A stretch of DNA of 9,377 nt from RGIG3528 sp964653855 (GTDB taxonomy: Bacteria > Bacillota > Clostridia > Lachnospirales > Lachnospiraceae): contig CAZZFV010000061.1 of the NCBI GenBank assembly GCA_964653855.1, positions 1-9,377 on the forward strand, given 5' to 3'. Below the pieces are notes generated by a model. It was not told where the DNA came from and did no database searches. It saw only the letters and a list, made by a program, of their open reading frames with translations. Position 1 is the stretch's first letter. Each line of letters begins with the position of its first letter. Position numbers and translations under genes: made by a program. Below are positions 1 to 4,832 of the stretch, one piece after another.

Positions 1-47
1 ATACACTGATTGATGATGAGTACAAGATAGATATTTCATTGCCATGA
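1..47 (+). CDS. Possible C-terminal end of an upstream gene (partial)
   Basis: Frame 3 is open from the window edge and reads TLIDDEYKIDISLP, ending at TGA (45-47) followed at once by an in-frame TAA. Tandem stops and the charged/hydrophobic composition would suit the tail of a real protein. Only 14 codons are visible, so neither family nor function can be assigned, and an open stretch this short also arises by chance. No terminator hairpin follows it within the next 180 bases. Confidence 0.25.
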   Translation, partial: TLIDDEYKIDISLP

Positions 48-155
48 TAAATTCCGGTTTGTCGAAGGAGTCATGAACAGTAAATACGATGAGAAGATCG
101 GACGACGGTTAAGAAACGGAATGCTAAAATCGGCAAGCAAAGCGGAGGAAACAAA

Positions 156-230
156 TGAAAAGTTGCCCAAAATGACTTTAAGCTATATTGAAAAGTTGGC
201 AAAACCGAATTTAAATTATATTGAAAAGTT
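156..230. repeat. 33-bp-period direct repeat left of the EamA gene
   Basis: The 9-mer TGAAAAGTT occurs at 156-164, 189-197 and 222-230, exactly 33 bases apart. The two full 33-base units (156-188 and 189-221) match at roughly three quarters of positions, and both end in TATAT. The third copy stops after nine bases, just before the end of the EamA permease gene at 234. Read on the plus strand in the frame of an ATG at 73, the units encode an 11-residue repeat (EKLPKMTLSYI, EKLAKPNLNYI, EKL). That frame then runs antisense into the permease gene, so it is not a convincing intact gene. The tract could be a remnant of a coding sequence with peptide repeats, or a non-coding repeat next to the permease 3' end. 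Confidence 0.6.
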
Positions 231-233
231 ATT

Positions 234-1094
234 TTACACGAGCATTATCATTGTTCCCGCAACCAAAAATACAAGTCCCGTTGCGGCTTTTTTGGAGAGG
301 TGTTCCTTAAAAACGATGGCGGAAAAAGCGATCGAAACAAGTATGCTTAATTTGTCGATCGGAACAACGGCGCTTGCGGGGCCTGTTTGCAAAGCACGGA
401 AATAGCAAAGCCATGAGGCTCCCGTTGCGACACCCGAAAGACAAATGAACAAAAGCTCGTTTTTGGGGATTTTCTTTACCGAAGACTCTTTATGTTTTAT
501 AAAAACGATGAGCCACGCCATCAAGAGGACAACACATGTTCTGATTGCCGTTCCGAGGTTGGAATCGATATTTTCGATTCCCACTTTCCCGAGTATCGAC
601 GTAAGACTCGCAAACACGGCGGAAAGTATTGCGTACAATAACCAACTCTTTTCGTGAGTGTTTGATTCGGTGACCGATTTTTTTTCAATCATCAAAAGTG
701 TGCCTGCGGCAATCAAAACAACGGCGATCAGTTTTGTTGCGGAAATCGATTCGTGCAAAAATATGAATGCGAGCAAAATCGTGAGAACGGTGCTTGATTT
801 GTCAATCGGAACGACCTTGTTTATGTCGCCGGCTTTTAAGGCTCGGAAGTAGCATAACCATGAGGCGCCGGTTGCGAGACCGGATAATATCAGGAAAATC
901 CACGTTTTTGTGCTTACGGATGAGATTGCTGTGAAACTACCCGTTATCGGCACCATAATGCATGAAAAAATCAATACGACAATTGTTCTTACGGCTGTTG
1001 CGACGTCGGAATCCGTTTTTTTGATTCCGCATTTTGCAAGGATTGAAGTGAGCCCCGCAAACAGTGCGGAACCGATTGCAAATACAAGCCACAT
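234..1094 (-). CDS. EamA/DMT-family membrane transporter
   Basis: Encodes 286 residues, the usual size for a drug/metabolite transporter superfamily permease with about ten membrane helices. The protein is a clear internal duplication offset by 149 residues. ATGASWLCYFRAL occurs identically at 74-86 and 223-235, VVPIDK at 94-99 and 243-248, and F-A-x-L-T-S-I-L near 12-19 and 161-168. Each half is an EamA unit of about five helices, separated by a polar linker near 137-150. The frame stays open upstream to 1226, but the ATG at 1094 is preferred: it is preceded by AGAGGTG (complement of 1102-1108) with 7-nt spacing and starts a typical hydrophobic N-terminus (MWLVFAIG). The longer version would overlap the divergent hydrolase gene. 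The family exports or imports small metabolites such as amino acids or their derivatives; the substrate cannot be read from sequence. No link to the sugar operon is evident. Confidence 0.92.
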   Translation of the reverse strand: MWLVFAIGSALFAGLTSILAKCGIKKTDSDVATAVRTIVVLIFSCIMVPITGSFTAISSVSTKTWIFLILSGLATGASWLCYFRALKAGDINKVVPIDKSSTVLTILLAFIFLHESISATKLIAVVLIAAGTLLMIEKKSVTESNTHEKSWLLYAILSAVFASLTSILGKVGIENIDSNLGTAIRTCVVLLMAWLIVFIKHKESSVKKIPKNELLFICLSGVATGASWLCYFRALQTGPASAVVPIDKLSILVSIAFSAIVFKEHLSKKAATGLVFLVAGTMIMLV

Positions 1095-1114
1095 AAAAAA
1101 ACACCTCTTTTTTA

Positions 1115-1144
1115 TTGTAAATTTTATTTGCGAAATGGTATAAT
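1115..1144 (+). promoter_or_regulatory. Promoter of the SGNH hydrolase gene
   Basis: TTGTAA (1115-1120, four of six to TTGACA), an 18-bp spacer, then a perfect TATAAT (1139-1144). TG one base before the -10 (1136-1137) makes it an extended -10. Transcription would start near 1151, giving a leader of about 27 bases and leaving room for the AAAGGAG ribosome site at 1165-1171. Confidence 0.7.
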
Positions 1145-1160
1145 CGTTGTGTTGATTATA
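1139..1160. promoter_or_regulatory. Inverted repeat in the divergent promoter region
   Basis: TATAATC (1139-1145) and GATTATA (1154-1160) are exact inverted copies with an 8-base spacer. The left arm is the -10 of the hydrolase promoter. The right arm reads TATAAT on the minus strand, where it could be the -10 of the permease gene, although no good -35 lies at the right distance on that strand. The symmetry could be two opposed -10 elements or a regulator site covering both start points. Confidence 0.45.
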
Positions 1161-1177
1161 GAACAAAGGAGAGCAAT

Positions 1178-1873
1178 ATGGAAGACTATTCGGGAAATAT
1201 ATTATATAAAAAGAAATGGGTCGCATGCGGTGATTCGTTTACGGAAGGCGATTTTACCGGCATGGAGGAAAAGGATTACAAGATAAAGGACGGAATTTAT
1301 GCCGGTGAAAACATGGTTTATCCTTACATAATCGGCAACCGCAACAATATGGACGTGATAAACATGGCAAAATGCGGTGCAACTCTTGCGGAATCCGTGC
1401 GCGGTGACGACGAGCATGTTTTTGCGAGAAAAAAGTATTTGAACGTGCCTCTTGATGCGGATTACGTGACATTTAAGTTCGGAATCAACGACTGGCACCA
1501 AAATGTGCCGGTCGGAAATATCGACGATACCGACGCAAACACGTTTTACGGAGCATGGAACAAGGTCTTGCTTTATTTCCTCGAAAATATGCCTTATGCA
1601 AAGCTTGGAATCATTGTCACAAACGGAACGACGGCGGATTATACTTTTGCCACAAGGGAAGCCGCAAAAAAGTGGGGAATTCCTTATCTCGATTTGCAAG
1701 CAGACACGGGTGTACCTCTTCTTCACAGAGTGTATGAGCGTCCGGGTCTTTGCAAAAAAGCGTTCGATTTGCGTATGCAAAATTTTGCCGTGTCCGACAA
1801 AAACAAGCATCCGAATCCAAAAGCACATATGTTTGAAAGCACGATTGTGGAAAACTTCTTACGAAGCCTGTAA
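1178..1873 (+). CDS. SGNH/GDSL-type hydrolase (esterase family)
   Basis: 231 residues, normal for a single-domain SGNH hydrolase. The blocks appear in order: GDSFTEG (residues 18-24) with the expected nucleophile Ser20; the oxyanion Gly in NMAKCGATLAES (Gly67); FGINDW (101-106) giving the block III Gly-x-Asn-Asp (Asn104); and HPNPKAH (211-217) with the catalytic His211. The usual acid is Asp three residues before that His; here Asp207 lies four before, a one-residue shift. There is no signal peptide or membrane segment, so the enzyme should be cytoplasmic. The family removes acyl or acetyl groups from sugars, lipids or other esters; the substrate is unknown. The start is supported by AAAGGAG at 1165-1171 with 6-nt spacing. 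It is transcribed alone, divergent from the permease and closed by its own terminator, so it is probably not part of the cellobiose operon. Confidence 0.88.
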   Translation: MEDYSGNILYKKKWVACGDSFTEGDFTGMEEKDYKIKDGIYAGENMVYPYIIGNRNNMDVINMAKCGATLAESVRGDDEHVFARKKYLNVPLDADYVTFKFGINDWHQNVPVGNIDDTDANTFYGAWNKVLLYFLENMPYAKLGIIVTNGTTADYTFATREAAKKWGIPYLDLQADTGVPLLHRVYERPGLCKKAFDLRMQNFAVSDKNKHPNPKAHMFESTIVENFLRSL

Positions 1874-1887
1874 AGGCTTCTTTTTTT
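1863..1887 (+). terminator. Intrinsic terminator overlapping the hydrolase stop codon
   Basis: GAAGCCT (1863-1869) pairs perfectly with AGGCTTC (1874-1880) across the loop GTAA (1870-1873), followed by seven T (1881-1887). The loop is a GNRA-type tetraloop and contains the TAA stop codon of the hydrolase gene; the left arm encodes its last residues. Confidence 0.9.
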
Positions 1888-1897
1888 AATCTCACAC

Positions 1898-1927
1898 TTT
1901 ACATTTCTGAAACGTTTTCGTTAAAAT
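1898..1927 (+). promoter_or_regulatory. Candidate distal promoter P1 upstream of the LacI-family gene
   Basis: TTTACA (1898-1903, five of six to TTGACA), an 18-bp spacer and TAAAAT (1922-1927, five of six to TATAAT). Transcription would start near 1934, about 400 bases upstream of the regulator start. An operator-like sequence fills the spacer. The region is AT-rich, so a fortuitous match is possible. Confidence 0.45.
1907..1920. promoter_or_regulatory. LacI-type operator-like site in the P1 spacer
   Basis: CTGAAACGTTTTCG is centred on CG, with a perfect AAACGTTT core (1910-1917). It matches the 14-base operator at 2091-2104 at 11 of 14 positions. It sits between the -35 and -10 of P1, where a bound repressor would block RNA polymerase. 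It fits a CcpA site less well, because the conserved G of the left half is displaced. Confidence 0.5.
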
Positions 1928-1997
1928 CTTCGTTTTCGCTTGTTTTCTCTTTAACAAAGTCCCGAAATACACGGATTTTTTATTTTTATTTTCGCGT

Positions 1998-2013
1998 TTG
2001 GTAACGTTTTCAA
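1998..2013. promoter_or_regulatory. cre box (CcpA catabolite-repression site)
   Basis: TTGGTAACGTTTTCAA fits the Gram-positive cre consensus WTGNNARCGNWWWCAW at every defined position. It lies downstream of P1 and about 40 bases upstream of the P2 -35. CcpA bound here could act as a roadblock to P1 transcripts or affect P2. Catabolite repression is the expected control for a cellobiose operon. The match is seen directly; binding is inferred. Confidence 0.65.
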
Positions 2014-2054
2014 CAGTTGCGTTAAAAAATGCACAAAAAAGATTTAAAAAGTGC

Positions 2055-2083
2055 TTGCCTTTTTATTTAAATTGATATATACT
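2055..2083 (+). promoter_or_regulatory. Main candidate promoter P2 for the LacI-family gene
   Basis: TTGCCT (2055-2060, four of six), an exact 17-bp spacer and TATACT (2078-2083, five of six). The predicted start is at about 2090-2091, directly at the left edge of the operator at 2091-2104. The resulting leader is about 245 bases, long for a regulator gene. Confidence 0.65.
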
Positions 2084-2090
2084 GTGTTTA

Positions 2091-2104
2091 CGAAAACGAT
2101 TTCG
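2091..2104. promoter_or_regulatory. LacI-family operator at the P2 start point
   Basis: CGAAAACGATTTCG is an imperfect palindrome centred on CG: arms CGAAA and TTTCG, with only the central A/A pair breaking symmetry. It differs from the cre consensus by a symmetric pair of changes (outer TG...CA replaced by CG...CG), as expected for a LacI relative other than CcpA. Its place at +1 of P2 is typical for repression, and the adjacent gene encodes a LacI-family protein whose hinge carries the minor-groove Leu that reads a central CG step. Autoregulation is therefore likely. A second CGAAA...TTTCG pair with a 3-base spacer overlaps it at 2103-2115. Confidence 0.65.
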
Positions 2105-2159
2105 AAAAAGTTTCGTGATTTTCTCGGAAACAACTTAAAAAGTTTCGAATTTTCTCTTT

Positions 2160-2185
2160 CGTTTTCGTAAAAGTTTTCGTAAAAG
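2160..2185. repeat. Tandem 12-bp repeat, inverted relative to the P2 operator
   Basis: GTTTTCGTAAAA occurs twice back to back (2161-2172 and 2173-2184). CGTTTTCGTAAA at 2160-2171 is the exact reverse complement of TTTACGAAAACG at 2087-2098, which spans the P2 start and the left half of the operator. The repeats may be extra half-sites for the regulator about 70 bases downstream, or could pair with the start of the transcript as RNA. Confidence 0.6.
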
Positions 2186-2186
2186 G

Positions 2187-2206
2187 CTCCGTGAATCACT
2201 ACGGAG
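2187..2206 (+). promoter_or_regulatory. Leader hairpin upstream of the LacI-family gene
   Basis: CTCCGT (2187-2192) pairs with ACGGAG (2201-2206) around an 8-base loop. No T-run follows, so it is not an intrinsic terminator. The right arm contains GGAG, which could be the ribosome site of a 12-codon open frame (2217-2255), so the hairpin might control access to it. Confidence 0.35.
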
Positions 2207-2216
2207 AATTGCAAGA

Positions 2217-2255
2217 ATGCACATGAATTTGCAAAACTTGCAAGAACTTGCGTGA
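2217..2255 (+). CDS. Possible 12-residue leader peptide
   Basis: ATG at 2217 begins MHMNLQNLQELA and ends at TGA 2253-2255, with GGAG (2203-2206) ten bases upstream, partly inside a hairpin. The tract repeats TTGCAAGAA (2209-2217 and 2238-2246), which gives the Leu-Gln repetition. It lies in the presumed P2 transcript 79 bases before the regulator start. Nothing beyond position and ribosome site supports translation; a chance frame of this length is quite possible. Confidence 0.15.
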   Translation: MHMNLQNLQELA

Positions 2256-2334
2256 TTTACGTGCTTAAAGGAAATTGCGGGAATTTACGGAAACCGAAGA
2301 AAATTTGCATAAAGTTCGGAAAGGATCTGATGCC

Positions 2335-3348
2335 ATGGTTTCACTTAAAGATATAGCTCAAAAATGCAATGTAAGTGTTGCCACGGTCAGCAAGGCTCTT
2401 AACGGACAAAACGACGTAAGTGAAAAGACGAAAACATTCATTTGCACCACGGCAAAGGAAATGGGGTATTTTCCGAATTCGATTGCAAGGGCGCTTAAGA
2501 CAAACAGGACGTACAACATCGGGGTGCTTTTCGCGGACGAAGCCCAAAGCGGCCTCACACATGACTATTTTTCGTTCGTTCTCGAAAGCTTTAAAAAAGG
2601 TGCGGAAGCGCGCGGATACGACATTACATTCATAAACGGCGACAAAAACCGCCCAAACCGCATGACTTACCTTGAGCACTGCCTTTATCGCGGATTTGAC
2701 GGAGTTGTAATCGCATGCGTGAATTTTTACGATCCTGAGGTTGAAGAACTTGTAAACAGCGACATTCCGCTTGTGACGATCGACCACTCTTTTAACGGAC
2801 GCAGCTCGATTATTTCAAACAACGTAAAGGGAATGCGTGATCTTGTTACCTATATTATAAATGAAGGCCACAGACGCATAGCGTTTGTTCACGGTCCCGA
2901 ATCGGCGGTTGCAAAGGCACGTCTCACATCGTTTTACAACACACTTGACAGCTTCGGAATAGAGGTGCCGGACGAATACATAAAAGAATCGCCTTACAGA
3001 AACACGCGCATCGCGGGCGAAATGACGCGCGAGCTTCTTTCTCTTTCCACGCCGCCCACATGCATCCTTTATCCCGACGACTTCTCGTGTTTCGGCGGAA
3101 TCAATGTGATCAAAGAGATGGGGCTTAAGATTCCCGATGACATTTCCGTTGCGGGGTATGACGGAATAAGGCTCGGGCGCCACATAGAACCGAAGCTCAC
3201 AACATTAAAGCAGGACACAATTGCGATTGGGCTTAAGGCGGCGGAGCAACTGATTAACCACATCGAAAAGCCCAAAACGACAATCGCCGAGCAAATTGTT
3301 ATTAACGGCGAAGTGTATGTGGGGAAAACGGTCAAAAAACTTATTTGA
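2335..3348 (+). CDS. LacI/GalR-family transcriptional regulator
   Basis: 337 residues, the typical family length. The N-terminal helix-turn-helix (residues 3-22, SLKDIAQKCNVSVATVSKAL) is canonical. The hinge helix NSIARALKT (48-56) carries Leu54, the residue that in this family inserts at the central CG of the operator. From about residue 60 a periplasmic-binding-protein-like effector domain follows, with recognisable elements: NIGVLF (61-66), FDGVVIA (121-127), GHRRIAFVHG (178-187), DDISVAGYDG (268-277) and the LTTLKQD segment (288-294). The frame opens upstream to a TTG at 2275, but ATG 2335 is preferred: AAAGGA at 2320-2325 gives 9-nt spacing and the helix-turn-helix then starts at residue 3, as in relatives. 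Position directly upstream of a sugar ABC transporter and a cellobiose phosphorylase suggests it is the cellobiose or glucose responsive repressor of that operon, acting through the CG-centred palindromes upstream. The effector is inferred, not seen. Confidence 0.94.
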   Translation: MVSLKDIAQKCNVSVATVSKALNGQNDVSEKTKTFICTTAKEMGYFPNSIARALKTNRTYNIGVLFADEAQSGLTHDYFSFVLESFKKGAEARGYDITFINGDKNRPNRMTYLEHCLYRGFDGVVIACVNFYDPEVEELVNSDIPLVTIDHSFNGRSSIISNNVKGMRDLVTYIINEGHRRIAFVHGPESAVAKARLTSFYNTLDSFGIEVPDEYIKESPYRNTRIAGEMTRELLSLSTPPTCILYPDDFSCFGGINVIKEMGLKIPDDISVAGYDGIRLGRHIEPKLTTLKQDTIAIGLKAAEQLINHIEKPKTTIAEQIVINGEVYVGKTVKKLI

Positions 3349-3373
3349 AATATCCGTAAATAAACAGGATAAG
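3345..3373 (+). promoter_or_regulatory. Weak candidate promoter for the binding-protein gene
   Basis: TTGAAA (3345-3350, overlapping the regulator stop codon), a 17-bp spacer and GATAAG (3368-3373, four of six). TATCC (3351-3355) and GGATA (3367-3371) form a short inverted repeat within it. No CG-centred operator or cre box is visible in the 128-base gap, so control may come mainly from the region upstream of the regulator. Confidence 0.3.
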
Positions 3374-3425
3374 AAGCTTATAAAAAAGGTGAAAAGGCTT
3401 CAAAATAAATAAGTAACTTCGATAT

Positions 3426-3442
3426 GAGCCGCAAAGCGGTTT
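3426..3442 (+). promoter_or_regulatory. Hairpin between regulator and binding-protein gene
   Basis: CCGC (3429-3432), loop AAA, GCGG (3436-3439), extended by G-U and A-U pairs to about seven pairs. Only three T follow, before ATATAAAA, so it is at best a weak terminator. It may instead be an RNA processing or stability element about 20 bases ahead of the strong ribosome site. Confidence 0.35.
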
Positions 3443-3476
3443 ATATAAAAAACTATTTTAAATGGAGGAGTAATTT

Positions 3477-4796
3477 ATGAAGAAGAGAGTTGTAGCATTA
3501 CTCATGATGCTCACGATGGTCGTAAGCCTGTGTGCGGGCTGCGGCAGCAAGAGCGGGGATTCCGATTACACGTATTCGAACGACGGAAAAGTCCTCAACA
3601 TCTATGCATGGAACGAAGAGTTCCAGGGATTTTTCAATGCTTACTATGCATCAAAGGTTCCGTCCGATATTACGGTTAACTGGATCATCAACGCATCCGA
3701 CGGCGGTCTCTATCAGCAGAAACTTGACGAGGCACTTTCAAATCAGGGTTCGGCTGCGGCAAACGACAAGGTTGACTTGTTCCTTGCGGAAGCAGACTAT
3801 ATCATTAAGTATGTTGACAGCGATGCAACACTTGACGTAACAAAGATCGGCGTTACCGATTTCTCAAACACATACGCTTACACCGTTCAGGCTTGCTCTG
3901 ACGCAAACAACGTAGTTAAGGGCGTTTCCTTCCAGTGCTGTCCTTCCGCAATGGTTTATCGCCGTTCGATAGCCAAGGCCGTTCTCGGAACAGACGATCC
4001 GGATAAGGTTCAGGAAGCCGTTTCCACATGGGATAAGTTTGACGCGGTTGCAGCTGCCGCAAAGGAAAAAGGATATTACATGACGGGATCTTTTGCAGAG
4101 ACATTCCGTGTATTCTCCAACAATTGCACATCCGCATGGGTTGACGAAAACAACAATTTAAACATCGATCCTCAGATCACAAAGTGGCTTGATCAGACAG
4201 AAACCTACGTTAAGAACGGTTACACACTTACGGCAGGCGTATGGGATGACGAAAAGACAGACCAGTTCTACGCAGACGGCAAGGTTCTTTGCTGCTTCGG
4301 ACCCGCTTGGTACTTCAACTTCTGTATGACAAAGGCTCTTGACGAAACAAAGGGCACATCCGGTGACTGGGCAATTTGTAAGGGACCTCAGGCTCACTTC
4401 TGGGGCGGCACATGGCTTCTTGCAGCAAACGGAACAGATAACGCAGACCTCGTTGCAGACATCATGAACGCATTCATCAACGATGAAGACACATGCACAA
4501 AGCTCGTTTCCGAGCAGGGTCAGTTCCCCAACAACAAGAAGGTTGTTGAGAAGTTCGCAAATGACGCTTCTTACGGCAACGCTTTCCTTGGCGGACAGAA
4601 CGATATCGCAGTATTCGCAAAGATGACAGACAGCATCGTTTGGCAGTATCATACACAGTATGACCAGCTTCTTAACGAAGGTCTCCAGAACAAGATGCAG
4701 GAATACTACAAGGGCACCGTTACAAAGGAAAAGGCTTGGGAAAACTACTATAACTACGTAGCAGAGACATATCCGAGCATCAACATCAAGAAGTAA
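3477..4796 (+). CDS. ABC sugar transporter substrate-binding lipoprotein (family 1)
   Basis: 439 residues. It begins with a lipoprotein signal: Lys-Lys-Arg, a hydrophobic stretch (5-18), then LCAGC with the lipidated Cys22; the -3 residue is Cys19 rather than the usual Leu. A Gly/Ser/Asp-rich linker follows, then a family 1 extracellular binding fold starting KVLNIYAWNEEFQGFF (38-53), with many Trp/Tyr/Phe residues suited to stacking on sugars. The protein is anchored outside the membrane and delivers substrate to the two permeases downstream; cellobiose or short cello-oligosaccharides are inferred from the linked phosphorylase. The start has an excellent ribosome site, GGAGGAG at 3464-3470 with 6-nt spacing. 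Codon use differs from its neighbours (Thr mostly ACA, Lys mostly AAG), as in a very highly expressed gene. The mature part has nine Cys, including CC at 154-155 and 272-273, unusual for an exported Gram-positive protein. Confidence 0.93.
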   Translation: MKKRVVALLMMLTMVVSLCAGCGSKSGDSDYTYSNDGKVLNIYAWNEEFQGFFNAYYASKVPSDITVNWIINASDGGLYQQKLDEALSNQGSAAANDKVDLFLAEADYIIKYVDSDATLDVTKIGVTDFSNTYAYTVQACSDANNVVKGVSFQCCPSAMVYRRSIAKAVLGTDDPDKVQEAVSTWDKFDAVAAAAKEKGYYMTGSFAETFRVFSNNCTSAWVDENNNLNIDPQITKWLDQTETYVKNGYTLTAGVWDDEKTDQFYADGKVLCCFGPAWYFNFCMTKALDETKGTSGDWAICKGPQAHFWGGTWLLAANGTDNADLVADIMNAFINDEDTCTKLVSEQGQFPNNKKVVEKFANDASYGNAFLGGQNDIAVFAKMTDSIVWQYHTQYDQLLNEGLQNKMQEYYKGTVTKEKAWENYYNYVAETYPSINIKK

Positions 4797-4832
4797 ATCA
4801 ATATCAAGAATTAAATCGATATCGATAATTAA
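4779..4832 (+). repeat. Three tandem 18-bp copies spanning the binding-protein stop codon
   Basis: The units are ATCAACATCAAGAAGTAA (4779-4796), ATCAATATCAAGAATTAA (4797-4814) and ATCGATATCGATAATTAA (4815-4832). The first two differ at two positions, the second and third at three. Each unit ends with an in-frame TAA, so the frame reads INIKK-stop, INIKN-stop, IDIDN-stop. The protein ends at the first stop; the other two provide backup stops. Confidence 0.9.

Larger units (their letters stand above)
1888..2334. other. Control region without a confident gene, rich in CGAAAA/TTTTCG motifs
   Basis: About 450 bases between the hydrolase terminator and the LacI-family gene. No open frame with good coding character is visible, apart from a 12-codon leader candidate. 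The segment 1905-2185 contains at least seven copies of TTTTCG or its complement CGAAAA, far more than chance predicts for a 280-base stretch. Two candidate promoters, CG-centred operators, one cre box and a long transcribed leader lie here and are listed separately. Confidence 0.7.

Noticed and set aside
73..405. Plus-strand open frame of 110 codons starting MNSKYDEKIGRRL
   Set aside because: Its second half is antisense to the well-supported EamA gene, and the upstream AAGGAG is only two bases from the ATG. The first part is kept only as a repeat and possible remnant.
445..1143. Plus-strand open frames at 445-657, 658-852 and 910-1143
   Set aside because: All lie antisense to the EamA permease, whose duplicated family motifs prove the minus strand is coding.
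1095..1226. N-terminal extension of the EamA gene to 1226
   Set aside because: It would cross the divergent promoter and overlap the hydrolase start; the ATG at 1094 has a clear ribosome site and a normal membrane-protein N-terminus.
2185..2210. Leader hairpin at 2187-2206 as an intrinsic terminator
   Set aside because: No T-run follows the stem, so it is listed only as a possible leader structure.
2275..2334. Upstream TTG start for the LacI-family gene
   Set aside because: The extra 20 residues precede the normal start of the helix-turn-helix, the ribosome-like AAGGAA is too close to TTG, and ATG 2335 has better spacing.
2055..2334. Riboswitch in the regulator leader
   Set aside because: The leader is long, but no conserved core of a known riboswitch class could be recognised.
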